NCBI RefSeq assembly: GCF_040954835.1
Contig: NC_090698.1
Location: 866,501 to 930,500, forward strand
DNA: 64,000 bases
Direction: 5' to 3'
Source of the DNA: Lepisosteus oculatus
Lineage: Eukaryota; Chordata; Actinopteri; Semionotiformes; Lepisosteidae
The notes below the pieces were generated by a model. The model did not search any database. It had not been told where the DNA came from and saw only the letters and a list, made by a program, of their open reading frames with translations. Shown here piece by piece: positions 44,601 through 57,700 of the stretch. The first letter of the stretch is position 1. Every line of letters starts with the position of its first letter. A program made the position numbers and the translations under genes.

Positions 44601-46600
44601 CTGGAACACAGTCCACACCCAGTGGGTGTTACATGAAGAGCTGTGACACTCAAGTCCAAGCAAACATTCAGCACACTGATGTCTCACCCTGAGGGCCTGT
44701 GCAGACAGATAACTCTCAGCCAGGATTTAGCAGGCACCATGGTGACTCTAGCAAAATAACAGATACAAAATGGAAAACCTAGAACGTATTTTGCATTCAT
44801 TTTCATACCATATCTTATTCAAAAATTCTGATTTAACTGATTAAAGATATGGCCACAGCCACTGAAGTCTTTAAGCAATGTTGCTGTGTCTCAAAACAGA
44901 TGCTAAGTGTCTTTTTAGTTAATACACAGCTTATTGCTGTTAAGAGCAGAGGGCACGGGACCCTGAAACTGCCTTTATTAATGACAGCAGAGAGGATACC
45001 TACTCCACCCGCACTACAGACCTGGAGGAACATTCAAAGGTCTCCTCTCTTCAAAACAGCCTCTCTGATCCAAAATAACCACCCTGATTGGAATGGTACA
45101 CTGGTATGAGCTAAGGGAAATCACCATTTTCTACTAATAAAGACACATTAATGCAGCGCTGGCCGGCTTGCCCTACTCAGTATCCTGAAGCAGCTTCCTT
45201 TTTTATCAGGAATTATTTAGGTTGGAAAAGATACATGTAGTGATGATGGAAGAGCTGAGATCATGAAGCTGTGAACTGGGAGCAGAGAACAGTGCTGGAC
45301 TGAAGTGGACTGTCCCCATGGCCCTGGAGGGCTGGCTCAGCAGGGCGAGCAGGACTGGCACCCCGAATCCCAGCCCAGCCAAGACGCCACAGTCTGACGG
45401 GTAGATTTCTGGCAACCAGAGAGTGATTCCAGAGAGTGGCTTTTTTTACCAATATTTACATGTATTTTCTACATTTATTTCTAAATTGAATACAGATCAC
45501 TGGGAGCTGAGAGCTGTTTTAAAAGTTTAAAAACTGCTGTATTCTCAAGAAGACCTCAAGAAGAGGAATCTGGGTCGCACTCTGACACAAGCAAGGCACT
45601 GAGGTGGTCCAGCTCGCACCTCTGCGACCCATATGCTGCACCTGAATCAAATCTCATTTGCTGTGAGTGGCGGAGATGCAGTTCCTTTACCCCTCAGGAC
45701 TCGACAATGCTGAGATCAGGAACCCTCTTCTTTGAATCCTTTCTGAGGCTGTAGTATGTTTTGTGTGTTGTGACTGAACCTGGAGGCCAGATCGAGCTGA
45801 GCTCTGACTAGAGCGCCCCGCCTCCCTGACCCTCTGCTCTGAATCCCCGGACCGGAGAAGCGGCGCTCTCGCCCCAAGACCACAACACCGCGGGAAGGTG
45901 CAGCACAGACATTATCTAGTTTTCACATTAACGTTTTTGAAAATGTGAACCAACGGGCTCGACAAAGTGCTTCCCACGCAGAGGAAAAACCGGAACTGAC
46001 GAGAATTTTCCACGTATTTTCAACACTTAGTTTTTTAAATAGTATTTACTGGTTATATTTCCGCTTTAAAAAGTTTACCTTCAAGCAACGATACATTGTT
46101 CATATTGCAGTCTAATGCTTTGCGGGCTGTTCATGGATTTTCCGCATATCATTAGTCCCATTAGTGTAATCGTTGATGTTATTAGCGCAATTAAAACAGC
46201 CCTATGGTGTTTAGCTATGGGATTGTGTCCACTACATTTACAGTACCTCCGACTTCTCAATTACACCGGGGGAGTGTAATTTTCTTTTTAAATGAATGTT
46301 ATGTTAAATTTCAGCCCCATCGAAAACAATACCAAAATATCGTTTGTAATTAACTTAATTATTAAAATGGCACGTTATCATATACACAAAATGATATGGT
46401 CTGGGAAGAATCCTATGTTTGAACATTTTAAAATGGATGTAAAGTAGTATCTGCAGAATATTTCAAATTGTAAAAATATGAAAGCAGTGAGGAGTTTATC
46501 TTGAATTTGTTTAAACTTTTTTTCATAATTTGTATTTATTTTGTAATATGTACCCCTGACGATGCTTTTGTCTTGAAATGTTATATGGTTGTATTGTATT
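41604..46600. other. Intergenic, no gene recognised
   Basis: AT-rich spacer with small GC-richer islands (43330-43670, 45780-45900). Open frames have no recognisable domain. A (TA)n run lies at about 46629-46643, just past the end. Confidence 0.45.
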
Positions 46601-46659
46601 CTTTGTTGTTTTCAATAATTAAATTAAATATATATATATAAAATATATTTTTAAGTGAA

Positions 46660-48415
46660 CAAAATCTTGTGGAGATGGACGCTCCTGGTAGACAGCTCGA
46701 GGGTCTTTCCGTACCCGGCTGATCGACCCTCCACGCGGGCGGCGGCTCGAGCGACGGGTCGGACGGAAACCCAGCCGAACCGCAGCCCCGCGCGCGCTCC
46801 ACGGAGCATCTGCGGTTTCACCGGGCGGCGGAATCCGGGACGTCGATACCGCCAGAGAACACTGGACCTGCCCACTGCCTCGGAGCCGCTGTGCCTGCGC
46901 TCCCTTTCCCCGAAGGCTAGAAACATTCGCGTGAGATGTTCCGACAAACATACATAAATTAAGCACTTCAGTAGCACACAAAGGGTGGGCCGTGACTTCA
47001 CGATGTTACCAGTCGCTGTGGAGACAGCAGTAATGACGAGTTCGTGCTAACAAGGCGGGTTTCTCGGATCTGCCCGCGGCGCGCAGACACAGGGCCCTGA
47101 AACTCGAAACACAGTCCGCGAGAACATTGCTGGACTGTCGCCGTCGACAACAGAGCACCGCCGTGCAGCAGCACGCAGCGACAGCCTGTTCGGTCGGAGG
47201 ATACACTGCGCACACGACACGTGTGAGCGTGACTCCCGGCGGCTCTCGCACAGAAACCAGTTTCCCGAGCTCAGGTGTGACCGTCTGTCAAAACGTTACA
47301 TGCACAACCCCCGCAAAAACGAACAATAAAGTTTGACATACTGTACAACCAGGTGTCTAGCCTAAATCCTCCCCAGGAAGAAACGATACAATAACCCACT
47401 AGTCTGTGGCAGGTTTTAATTTAAATTCTGCCATTTCAACGGGTTACTGGGCTGTACAGTATGTCTCTATTTTAAACACTCAGTAACTAGTAAAATAAGC
47501 CGTTTTTAAATAAAATATTTTATTGTAATGCAAGTGAATCTCATGTTATTGATAATAAAAAGAGAATTACAGAAGCGCATTAAGAATAGGTTTAACTTTC
47601 AAGTTTAATAGATTGAAGCAGATTCAGAATAGATTTACCGTTTGAATCAAAATGTCATGAAAATAATAGTTAAAACTGGGGAAAATGTTTGTAATAGTCG
47701 CTGCGGGACTATTAATTCTGCACATCATCTGAGCTCCGGGTGCACATCGCGATCCGGGTTCGCCTGGAAAGACGTGGGGCATCACGCTCTGCAAGGGCTC
47801 CTCGCGCGTGGGGGCGAGGGGATGTTCCGAGTGGGGGGTGCGCGCGCTGTCATCACCGGTCACGTCGGTCCCTTCCGACTCGCTCCGCGCGCCAGTCCGG
47901 CTTCGCAGCGGCGCGAGGCAGAACACGCTCGCTCGGCGCGCTCAGAGACGCTCGGGGCAGAATCGAGACAAAAGTTCCCTTCAAGTGTTCAGCCCTCGTG
48001 TGCGAATCCACAAAGATGAGTAATCCCGAGCAGCACCTGGCGCATGTCTAAAGGCGAACCGCCCTCCTGCGCGAGCTGCTCCAGAGCAGGACCGGCCGCT
48101 CCCGAGGAGAGCTCGCCGGCGGCCGTGATCACGAGCACGGGTGGCTCCTGCTCCTGCCAGGTCCCCGCACGGCGCGTCTTCCTTTGGGGGTGAAGCATCC
48201 GGGCTGCGCAGGCGGTTCTTCTGTTTTATTTGCTCAATGTGACAGAGTTTCTCCTGCCTTAGAGCGAAGCGGACCGCCCGGGGCGCGGAGTCGCTTGAGG
48301 AGCCGCTGGAGCGCGCCCGAGCTCGGACCCGAGCGGGCTGAGCGGGACTTCAGAGCACGACGATCCCGACACGAGGGGAAGAGGAACCGAGCCGGTACCG
48401 CTCTGTGTCAGCGAG
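46660..48415 (+). promoter_or_regulatory. PTGIR: CpG-rich region upstream of PTGIR
   Basis: CpG-dense blocks at 46660-46940, 47040-47280 and 47720-48415 stand out sharply from the AT-rich flank. The last block ends in the donor gtaaga at 48416. It likely includes the promoter and first non-coding exon of PTGIR. Whether the more distal blocks belong to PTGIR is unknown. No TATA box was identified. Confidence 0.5.
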
Positions 48416-48659
48416 GTAAGAGCTCCGGCAGCCACCGCGCGGCTTTTCAGTTCAGGATTTGAGACAATTCAGGTTTCTGTAAGGAAGTGTAGATTCGTGA
48501 GCGGGGTCGGGCTGTGCGGAGCTCCGTGCTCTGGAAGAAGCGGGCAGCTCTGTCTGCGGTCGGGGGCGCCGATCGCCCGCTTGATCTCCTGGTGCTTCCC
48601 TGCGCAGGTCCAGCCCGTGGTGCGGGCGGGTCCGATGGCGCTTCGCGGCCCCTGAGCCG

Positions 48660-49478
48660 ATGGGAGCCATGCTGCCGAACGAGACGTGCGAGAACACCAC
48701 GAGGATCCACGCGGACGGGAACCCGGCGGTCAGCACCATCATGTTCCTCGCCGGCGTGGGGGGCAACGTCATGGCTCTGGCCATCCTGGGCGTCCACAGG
48801 AAGGAGCAGCGGAGCAAGTCCTCGGTGTTCTGCATCCTGGTGACCGGGCTGGCCGCCACGGACCTGCTGGGCACCTGCGTCCTCAGCCCCATGGTCTTCG
48901 TCTCGTACGCCCGCAACGCCTCGCTCCTGGGGCTGGTGGGCAGCCCCCGCCTGTGCGACCTCTTCGCCTTCGCCATGACCTTCTTCGGCCTGGCCTCCAT
49001 GCTCATCCTGTTCGCCATGGCGGTGGAGCGCTGCCTGGCCATCAGCCACCCCTACTTCTACTCCAAGCACGTGGGCCGCGGGCTCGCCAAGGCGCTGCTG
49101 CCGGCCGTCTACGCCTTCGCCTGCCTCTTCTGCTCGCTGCCCTTCCTCGGCTACGGCCAGCACAAGCAGTACTGCCCCGGCACCTGGTGCTTCATCGAGA
49201 TGGAAGCCAGGGAGGGGGAGGGCGGCGCGGTGCTGGCCTTCTCCCTGTCCTACGCCGCGCTCATGGCCTTCCTCGTGCTGGCCGTCTTCCTGTGCAACGG
49301 CTCCGTCATCGTCAGCCTGTGCCGGATGTACAGGGCCCAGCGCTTCCGCCGGGGCTCGGTGGTCTCCTCCGGCCGCAAGAGGAGGAGCTGGCTGGGCCAC
49401 GGGGAGGAGGAGGTGGAGCACCTGGTGCTGCTGGCCTGCATGACCCTGATATTCGTCATCTGCTCGCTGCCCCTCACC
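48660..49478 (+). CDS. PTGIR: Prostacyclin receptor, first coding exon (partial gene)
   Basis: Class A GPCR for prostacyclin (PGI2), coupled in mammals to Gs and cAMP in platelets and vascular muscle. 273 codons cover the extracellular N-terminus, with NET and NTT glycosylation sites, through TM6. PTGIR-diagnostic phrases: FCILVTGLAATDLLGT (TM1-2), FAFAMTFFGLASMLILFAMA and VERCLAISHPY (TM3; E-R-C in place of DRY, as in prostanoid receptors), QYCPGTWCF (loop 2), FLCNGSVIVSLCRMYR (TM5) and EVEHLVLLACMTLIFVICSL (TM6). The exon ends PLT at donor gtgagt in phase 0, the same place as the human intron. TM7, with its conserved ligand-binding arginine, and the C-tail must be on a later exon, not found up to 64000. 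A second ATG lies three codons downstream. A 5' UTR junction is predicted: donor after 48415, acceptor ctgcgcag ending 48607. Confidence 0.93.
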
Positions 49479-49573
49479 GTGAGTCACTCCTTTACTTACA
49501 GTCCCTGCTGGTGGCGCCGCGGTTCATTTCCAGAAAAGCAGTAGGCACGGGTTCGTGTGTTTTGTGGACTCGC

Positions 49574-49960
49574 TGTGGTCACTGTCCGTACTGTGGTCAC
49601 TGTCTGTGCTGCGGTCACTGTCTGTGTGGTCACTGTCTGTGCTGTGGCCACTGTCTGTGTGGTCACTGTCCGTGCTGCGGTCACTGACCGTGTGGTCACT
49701 ATCCGTGCTGTGGTCACAGTCTGACTGGTCACTGTCCGTGCTGTGGTCACTGTCCGTGCTGCGGTCACTGTCTGTGTGGTCACTGTCCATGCTGTGGTCA
49801 CAGTTTGACTGGTCACTGTCCGTGCTGCGGTCACTGTCTGTGTGGTCACTGTCTGTGTGGTCACTGTCCATGCTGCGGTCACTGTCTGTGTGGTCACTGT
49901 CTGTGCTGTGGTCACTGTCTGTGTGGTCACTGTCTGTGCTGTGGTCACTGTCCGTCACTT
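49574..49960. repeat. 23-unit 15/18-bp minisatellite in the PTGIR intron
   Basis: About 23 units built on GGTCACTGTC, spaced 15 or 18 bp apart (CTGTGGTCACTGTCCGTG and TGTGGTCACTGTCTG forms). Both spacings are multiples of three, so long repetitive open frames appear on both strands. These are artefacts of the repeat. It starts about 95 bp after the PTGIR donor. Confidence 0.93.
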
Positions 49961-51239
49961 GTCCACCTGTGCTGAAAGGCGAAGGGGAGTCTGGTGACAT
50001 TTAGTTTGTAGTTTGTTCTACATGCCTGCAGACTGGTTATCTTGTCTGGTTCCTGGTGCTTCTGATTACTAATGGGTTAAACAGGCGTGAGCTTACATCC
50101 GTTTCCAATTGTTCTCCTCTTATCGGCTGAATGATTCTACTGTTTGAAAGAGATGGCAACTCAGTGCCAGTGCTGCGTAGTTCGGAGGAAAACAAGCAGG
50201 ATTATTTCTCTGCATCGTCTGTACTGGCATGCTCTGTGCTGAACAGAAATCGATACTGTGAGGAAGGGTACTTTGTGCGGCTCAGTGCTGTGATTCTTGC
50301 TCACAAAAGCCAAGTGTAAGAGGTTTCCCAAGAGTCTTTTTCTGCAGTATGTCCTAGTTGGCTCAGGAGAGCTCATCCTCAGAGACACCCCTGCCTCAGC
50401 CAGCCAGGAACACCCCTGGAAGAGGTTCGCGGGCTCGTCCAGTTAGTCACGCGTGACTTCATGCTGCTCTGCAGCCTCGGGGAAAAACCCGCTCACGCTT
50501 AGAACAGCTGTGCAGAGCGCACCCAGGCACAGACAGGAGCCCTCGAGAACAGCCCGAGCTTCAGACGCCACAACGGACTCAAAGATGTCCTGTTGTGGCT
50601 TCCTCATTAGACTCACTCTGCATAAAAACATCTACAGTATACAGTAGGTGTACCTGTCCTCCAGGACTGTGCAGTCTGGCATTAATCCCATCTCTCTGAG
50701 CGGCGACGCATCCCAGCATCACACATCAGCGCACAGTAACACTACACCGCTTGTACTGTCCTGCGTCTCCGGGTAACTCTCACACAGGTGTGTAGAATTA
50801 CTGAGAAAAAGATGAAAAGGCAGTGTATCTGGGAACTTCTGGGAGTGTTCCACTAATGTAAGTTTTCAAAACTGATTTTGAGAAATTCCTTTCTTGAATT
50901 CTCAAAGCTAACTCCTACCCTCTGTGGTGAGCAAAGACTTATTTAGGGACGACCTTTTGTGCTAATTCCATTCTCTCCCACGTTAAGATGCGCTCAGAGA
51001 CAGTGGAAAGACCCCAACTAAGCTCTGGGACAGAGGAAAACTTTTGCATCTTATTTTTCAAGCACAGCACTGCAAATGCACAGGCAGAAGCCCTGATCTG
51101 ACCCCTCAGGGCAGTCCGGTACTGAGGGAGCTTGTGTGAACCCCTCACCGTCAGGGTGTCCAGTCCTGGTCGTGGAGGGCAGGTGTGTCTTTGGGTCTTT
51201 ATCCCAGTTCAGCTGTTAGTGAGTTGAATCAGCCAGACA
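49961..51239. other. PTGIR intron or flank, no gene recognised
   Basis: No acceptor followed by a TM7-like reading frame (FNPILDPW type) was seen. Open frames are short and unlike known proteins. Confidence 0.4.
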
Positions 51240-51760
51240 AACTGGACCAAAATAAGATTCTCCCAGCTCTTCAGTGCTTCTTCACATTTAGAACATTTTG
51301 TACAATTCTTGTCACCACATTGTAGAAAATGTGTTGCTGCTCTAAATGAGTCCAGACAAGAGCAGATACATTCCAGGACTTGCGATGACAGGGTGAAGGA
51401 ACAGCACCTTTGTAGTCTTGAACGGAAACTACGAGGGGAGCTGATACAAGTATTCACAACCCTCAGACACGGACAAGGTGTCTTCGGAGCAAGCAGTGGA
51501 ACATGAACCCGAGGACACCAGTGCGAGCTGTATGAAAGTGCACTTAAAACTGAGACCAGGAGGCACTTCTTTATGGAAAGGGTTGCAATAGTATGGAACA
51601 ATATACCATACATGTGGCTGAAGTCAATATCCTGGCTTTTTCCAGGAAATGGCTAGATGAGATGAGATTATCAAACCAATTAGAAACTCACTACCACGTG
51701 GCTAGATGGGCCAAAGGAATGTCCCTCCTTTGTCACCTTTCTAACGTTCTTATGCTGCTT
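51240..51760 (+). mobile_element. CR1-like LINE relic
   Basis: Plus-strand decayed sequence with ATTCTTGTCACCACATTGTA (the ILVTTL region after the LEY block), AGGAGGCACTTCTTTATGGA and the tail GGCTAGATGGGCC. Same family as the other CR1-like fragments here. Confidence 0.65.
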
Positions 51761-54700
51761 TAAGGAGACCTTGACAACCTGAAGACACACCTGCCCTCCA
51801 AGAAACAGTGTTCTGACAAACCTCAGAGAAGCAAAATGTATAAAGAGCTTGGAGGTTTCTGAAAATATTGCAAATATCAGCGGTCATGTGTAGGCAAAGG
51901 TCCAAACGGGACAGGCTTTGATTCCGGTGCTGTGCAATGTCAAAGTTTACTTTCCATTTCTTCTGTTTTCCATTACACAAAGGCAAAGACCAAGGCTGAT
52001 TTAAAAGCTGAGGTCCTGTGGCTCAGCTGCAGTGTTTATATTCAATGCATTCCAGAGCAGTGTGCAGAGTCTGCAGCCTGGATAGCTACCTGGTGAAGTG
52101 GTCAACCTCAAAGCACAATCAGACTGCCAGCACTCTGTGACCCACTGTGGTATTGAAGGCATTAGCCTGACTGGAGACCTAATCGAATGTATTAGAGCTG
52201 GAGAACATTAACGCTAGCTGACAAGCTGATATACAGCTCACATTTATCTCCTTCCCATACAGCCTTTTAAACACAGGGCTTCAGTGGTGAGGTCTTCTGG
52301 TTCTGGGTGCATTAGAAGAGGCTACTATCTGTGGCGTCTGTCTTTCTGAGCGAGTGCTGTACAGGAGTCTGGAGTCGGCTGTCTGTCAGATCCACACCCT
52401 TGTCAACTCTGAAGGCAGCCATGTTCTGCACCCCAAATGCGCCCTGCAACATCTGAATCTGAGAACAGGTTTTGTTCAAAAGATAAAAGGTTTTGAAGTA
52501 AATTTTCCTGAAATAATATTCCCAAAGGACAAAACAGAGTGATTTATAAAGATTCCAAGGCCAGACAAACAAAAGTGTCATTAATCTGAAAAATCACACG
52601 GGAATACTCAACCCTCCCTAATACTTCCCAGTCCAGAGTCCACACTGGTTCAAATACCGTTATCAGGAACATGAGTCATTTAGCAAGATTCGCATGACCT
52701 ATTGAATTTTAATCTCTTGATAACTACTTTTGTAACAAAGAAAATATAGAGGCTTTCTACCTGCAAGGCATTATACAGTAAAGTTGTCTGTTAGCGCTAT
52801 GGACGGCAGGGCTGAAACCGAGAGCAAGCAGTCCTGCAGCGAGTGATGTGACACGGAGGAGCTGTGGTCAGTCCTCCGCAGCCCAAGAAGCTGGTGATGC
52901 TGAGGGACGGACTCTGTGGCCACTGACTGCGCAAAGAAACACAGATTCCTGCCGGGGTCACAGCACCGTGCAAAACGACACCCTGCTGTCCGCTACGGAG
53001 TTCCCGAAGTGGAATTCAAACTAATAGAGAAGCAAACCAGCTCCATGTCAACTGCTTCTGATTAACATGGCCTGAAGGCGGGTGATTTAGATCACGCCCG
53101 CTTTGTTTCTTTCATTCTAATCCCTTTCGCAAAGCGACCAATCTTGTCTCAGACTTGGCAAATGATTTATCAAGAGTTGGTATAGAAAAGGCTGAAAAAT
53201 CAATTCTGCCACTTAAGTCTCATTTGAACTCTGGGTGGCAGAAGGCTGGTGTTGTTGAACAGGCAATGACTACATGTCAGTAGATGAAATTCAACCGTCC
53301 AGTGAATGTGGAGGCTTTGCTGTAATGAGAGCAGACAACAGGCCTTTCTACTGAAGACAGAGCCACTACATGCGAAAGACTGATCACAGCTCTGTAGGCG
53401 GTGGCCTCAAGCTCAGCTTTCCAGCAACATTCCCAGCTTCTCCTCCAGTCCAGGCAGCTCTCAGCAGCACTCAGGGGGTGTCCAGGGGTGAAAGTGCGTC
53501 AATGCCAGCTGTGCAGAACTGGCAAGCTAGTCAAGGGAGCCCAGGAGGTGTCACACTTACAGGCTAAGGGGAGAGAATAAAGTCTGAGACACGACAACAG
53601 AGTCGCACTCCTGCGGTGCCACTAGTGAGACACAGTATCGGACCTTCGAGGGGAAACAGCAGGCATGCCACACTAACAGGAAAAACAACACCACCCCTCA
53701 GACAACAGTGAATCAGACGGACAGATCCGCAGTGTGCACTCTACTACCGTGCAGTGTACTGTATGTCCAGTGCATCTCAGAGCTGCAAGTCATGGAAAGA
53801 CAAGGAAGGAATGTAAGAGGGAATTCTGGGAAAGGGCCAATGTTTTCATGCACATCTTACTCACTGTTATAACAAGGAACAGCTATGCTGTTGCCAGGTC
53901 AACTTTTTGACTCTAGAGATCAAATAAAAATAAACTATTGTATTTTTCATGGGAAAAAAGGGCTTTTACATAAAGTAATAGTTTAGTGCATACTGCGGTA
54001 AATGATTGATCCATCTGGATTTAGAAGGTCAGTGTCCTACAGGTGATCTTACAAAACATCGAACACCTTATCAAACTCTTAGGGCACCTAAGGAAGCAAC
54101 AGCTGCTGCTCCTCCCTGCTGCCTGCGTCTGGGTCTCTCTGGTCCGTCTCGCTGCTCTGCAGAGTCAGGCTCAAGCCAGGCTGGCCAGCGGCACGCTTCC
54201 TGCTGGACGGGTTTTCCACCCGGCCGCTCAGGTTCTCTCTCTTCCACGGACGCAATCATGGGTTTCCAAGGGTAGAAATGAATTAATCACTTTCCTTCAG
54301 TCTGAAAGGTTTGAGGGATCATTTAGGCAAAGTTTCATGACCACATCCTGACACAGTACAGTGATGTGGTGGGCTGTGCTTTCCTCTCTGTGGCTTGCCC
54401 AGAGGTGTGTGTGAAGCCCCAGCCTGCCCCCTGCCTGGGGGCTACATTGCCACCTCAGATCCTTCCCTGGTGCTGCTCCTTTCAGTGAGAGTCTCTGATT
54501 TCACTTCACTTCTGTTTTATGGAACAAAACATTAAATAGAGAAATCTAGTTTGAAAAGATGTTGCAACCTTGAGGGAGAATCAAGTACAGTTGGCAGGGA
54601 AACAGACAGAAGAAAGGGATCAAATCTGTTACATTCTGGAATTCGCAAGGGGTTGAGTCTGTTTTGACTGCGACACCTCTCTTTTGGCAGTTTAGAGTCA

Positions 54701-57700
54701 TCAGGAAGTTTGTACAATTTCTAAAAAACGGAATGTTATTTTGTATTGTGCACTGTCATGGCTGACTGGGGATCACACACCCTTCAAGAGTGTAATGTGG
54801 TAAAAGTAGAGTAAGGCCAGTGAGGTGTGCTGAAGTAGAGTTCAAACAGTGGGAGCCCATGATGAAGTGAAAGTAAACGTGCTCCACGAGCTTGGTAAAA
54901 TCATGAGCATCTTGCGAAAATAGGAACCAGTTTTTATTCCGGTCATGTCACGGGAGTCAGCCTGAGCGCAGAGCCCAGACGAGGGTACGACAGCAGCCTT
55001 CCACTTGCACCCAGCACCAGCTGGCCTAAAGTTCACAGCGCTAACTGCTCTTCTACACTACTCAGCACCATAAATTTACCATGGCAAATTCTCACAGAAG
55101 CTTCAGTTTCTGGTGGATTTCTATACTGCTCTTTACTGCTCTCCGTTCCCCATGGTCTCCGACATGACATTATTAATGATCGCGCTGTAAACGCTGGGGG
55201 TCAGAAACACATGTTTACCCCGGATGTGGTGCAAACCACGCCCACAGCCAACATCCCAACCGGTTTTCAAGCCAATTCTGGCTGCTGGGAAATTGGCTGC
55301 TGAAACGTCACAAGGCTAAAATAAACAACCTTTTTTTTCCTTCTTTTTCCTCAATACCTCTTTGCATTAACTTTCACTGCGCCAGTGCAAACAGCCAGGC
55401 CCTTTATCAGTGAGGCCTGTGCTTAATTATTAGGCAATGGAAAAAATTGATTTCTCTTAAAGTCAAATCTATTTGTCCAGCTAATGACAGAGGAGGGATC
55501 AATAATGGTGCCGATCTGACAGGGCTGCTAAGACACGGGAGTGGTGATGCGCATTCTGACAGGACTAGGCTCTAGCAAACTGGGGTGCCCCATCGGGAGA
55601 CCTCATGCACACCCTGGAGGTATGGGAGCCTCTCAGTGGGGTGACAAAACACCCACTAGTGCTTAAGGTTGCCAATATCAAACAAGAAGGGTAGTCACTG
55701 GTGAAACAGACAGTCTGGCACCTGTATTTAACGCCAGGTAGACTTCGCCTGTCCGCAGCAAAGAGTGAAGAGAAGAACTAAAGAGGACCATGCCGCTGGC
55801 ATCTGGAAGAGCCTGGCTCAACCTGGCTCAGAGCAATTCAATCACTTTACTGCCAGCTATGAACATAATTTGCATTATAAGATGTACAAGACTCAGTACT
55901 ACTGTTCTAATTAGGATCTAATTATAGAAATCCATCAGCCGATGATTTCACAATGGGAAAATTGCAGAATTACTCTGTGAATTACGGTGCCCGGCAGTAT
56001 CTATTAGGGTACTTGCCTGCAGCACGGCCACCCTGGAGCCTGAGATCATCTCTGCTCTTCACTGCACCCACATGTCTGCAGTATAAATGAAGGAAATTGT
56101 TACTTAAACAGAAGCTGTATTTTATCTGAAATCAGTTCATTCTTAACTTTTACATGCAAAACATGCTTCTGTGTCACCTACAAATTGGATGTTCATAATC
56201 TTCTGTCTGATCTGCAAGGTATGACCTTCAAGAGCATTCTTATTCATCTTAGTAATGCAAAGGCTCTAACATCAGTGTTCAAGGGTCGTGACCTGTCTGT
56301 TGTTTTGGCTTTTCCTGGGTTTGTGTGGCTCAGCAATAATAATTATTCTAACATGTGGGATTCCAGATATGTTTCCTCTTCCTTTCCTACACACTCCAGC
56401 TCTCTCCCAGCTTTACGCTCTTGAGCACTGTTGATCTAAAAGTGTTTTTGTTTTGTCTCTCTCAAAAAATTAAGTCCCGTGGAAGGAGAATGTTATTGAT
56501 TTTTTTTTGTGCTAGGAGGAAACACTTTACTGAACTTGAGCAAAAGCGAAATTGCATCCTGCATGGCTACATTTTCAAATGGTTTAAATGAGAGAACAGT
56601 TCAGACACACCACACACAAATATCAGTTTCATTAAAAGCAGTTGCACTCCTGGCTCATGTAACTTCATAATGAAATCTTCTGCTCGGACAGACTGTGGGA
56701 GGGCACATCCATGGCTCCAGAGAGCTACATACCAAGCACTGCAGGGATACAACCTCTCCCTGCAGTGGGGTCCCAAGACCTGGCAGAGAAAGGGGTTAAT
56801 TGCCTGGTGACAGTTTAAGTAGTGGTAATGCCAGTGGTGGCTGTTGTAAAAGCATGACAACTCAGAGAAAAGAACAGCAGCTGGGAGGGGACAATATCCA
56901 GACTGGAATTCAAGTGGCACAGTACTGTTCCCTTGTTAAAATAGTGCCAGCTTTCAGTTCTCCCACATCGCACCTCTGCCTGTGATCTAGATATTGGCTC
57001 CCTTCCTAACAGTAGCTGGTGTCTGGGGTGTCAGTGCCTTGTCTGTTGTGTGGCCTGTCTGCAGTCTGCAGGGCTGCTGCCTTCAGGTTGAAACGCACTC
57101 AATGTTGTGTGCTGGGAAGTCTAGACTCTTCACGCTACTTCAGTCTAAAAGGTTAACGTGTAAGCTCACTACCTATGCAAAACCTTTTCAAAAAGCTATT
57201 AAGTCACAAAAAAAGACTATATTGTCTAATTTCAAGTCCAAGAGGTATACCAAGTACTGCAACAACTACAGTGATGTAACATGCTGTGTTGTGTTTACAA
57301 AGAGTTATTTGAATATAATAGGAGAGGGAGAAGATCCTGGAAGAACAGAGCTTAAGTGATGATTAACACACAACAATAAATAAAACTGTGACTATTATGT
57401 GTTGCCAAGGACCTAAGGCTTCTTTGAGTCTGAACACAGCAGCAGATCACGTGCATTTTTAAAAACACTAAAGTTTTATTTTGTGATGTGGCTGCTGTGT
57501 AGCTTAGTCTGTACAAGTGAATATTATTCTTGATCACGATTGGTACATTTAGGGAAATTAATGGCCAATGGGCTGGTATTTAATGGAGGTGGTGTGCATG
57601 TAGTATTACCAGTATCACCAGTGCCAGCGCTGCTGTTCTGCCCACAGGGCTGTGTTAATGCCTCTCTGAATAGCACAGCAGAGGACAGAGGCAGAATGGA

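Noticed and set aside
47989-48198. Minus-strand frame containing EPPVLVITAAGELSSG in the PTGIR upstream CpG region
   Set aside because: Coding-like text, but no known protein, no flanking splice sites and a CpG-island setting where open frames are common by chance.
48447-49487. 346-codon minus-strand frame opposite PTGIR
   Set aside because: His/Gln/Ala-rich shadow of the GC-rich receptor exon, with no domain.
49496-50000. Asp/Ser/Thr repeat proteins on the minus strand
   Set aside because: Produced by the 15/18-bp minisatellite whose period is a multiple of three; no start or splice context.
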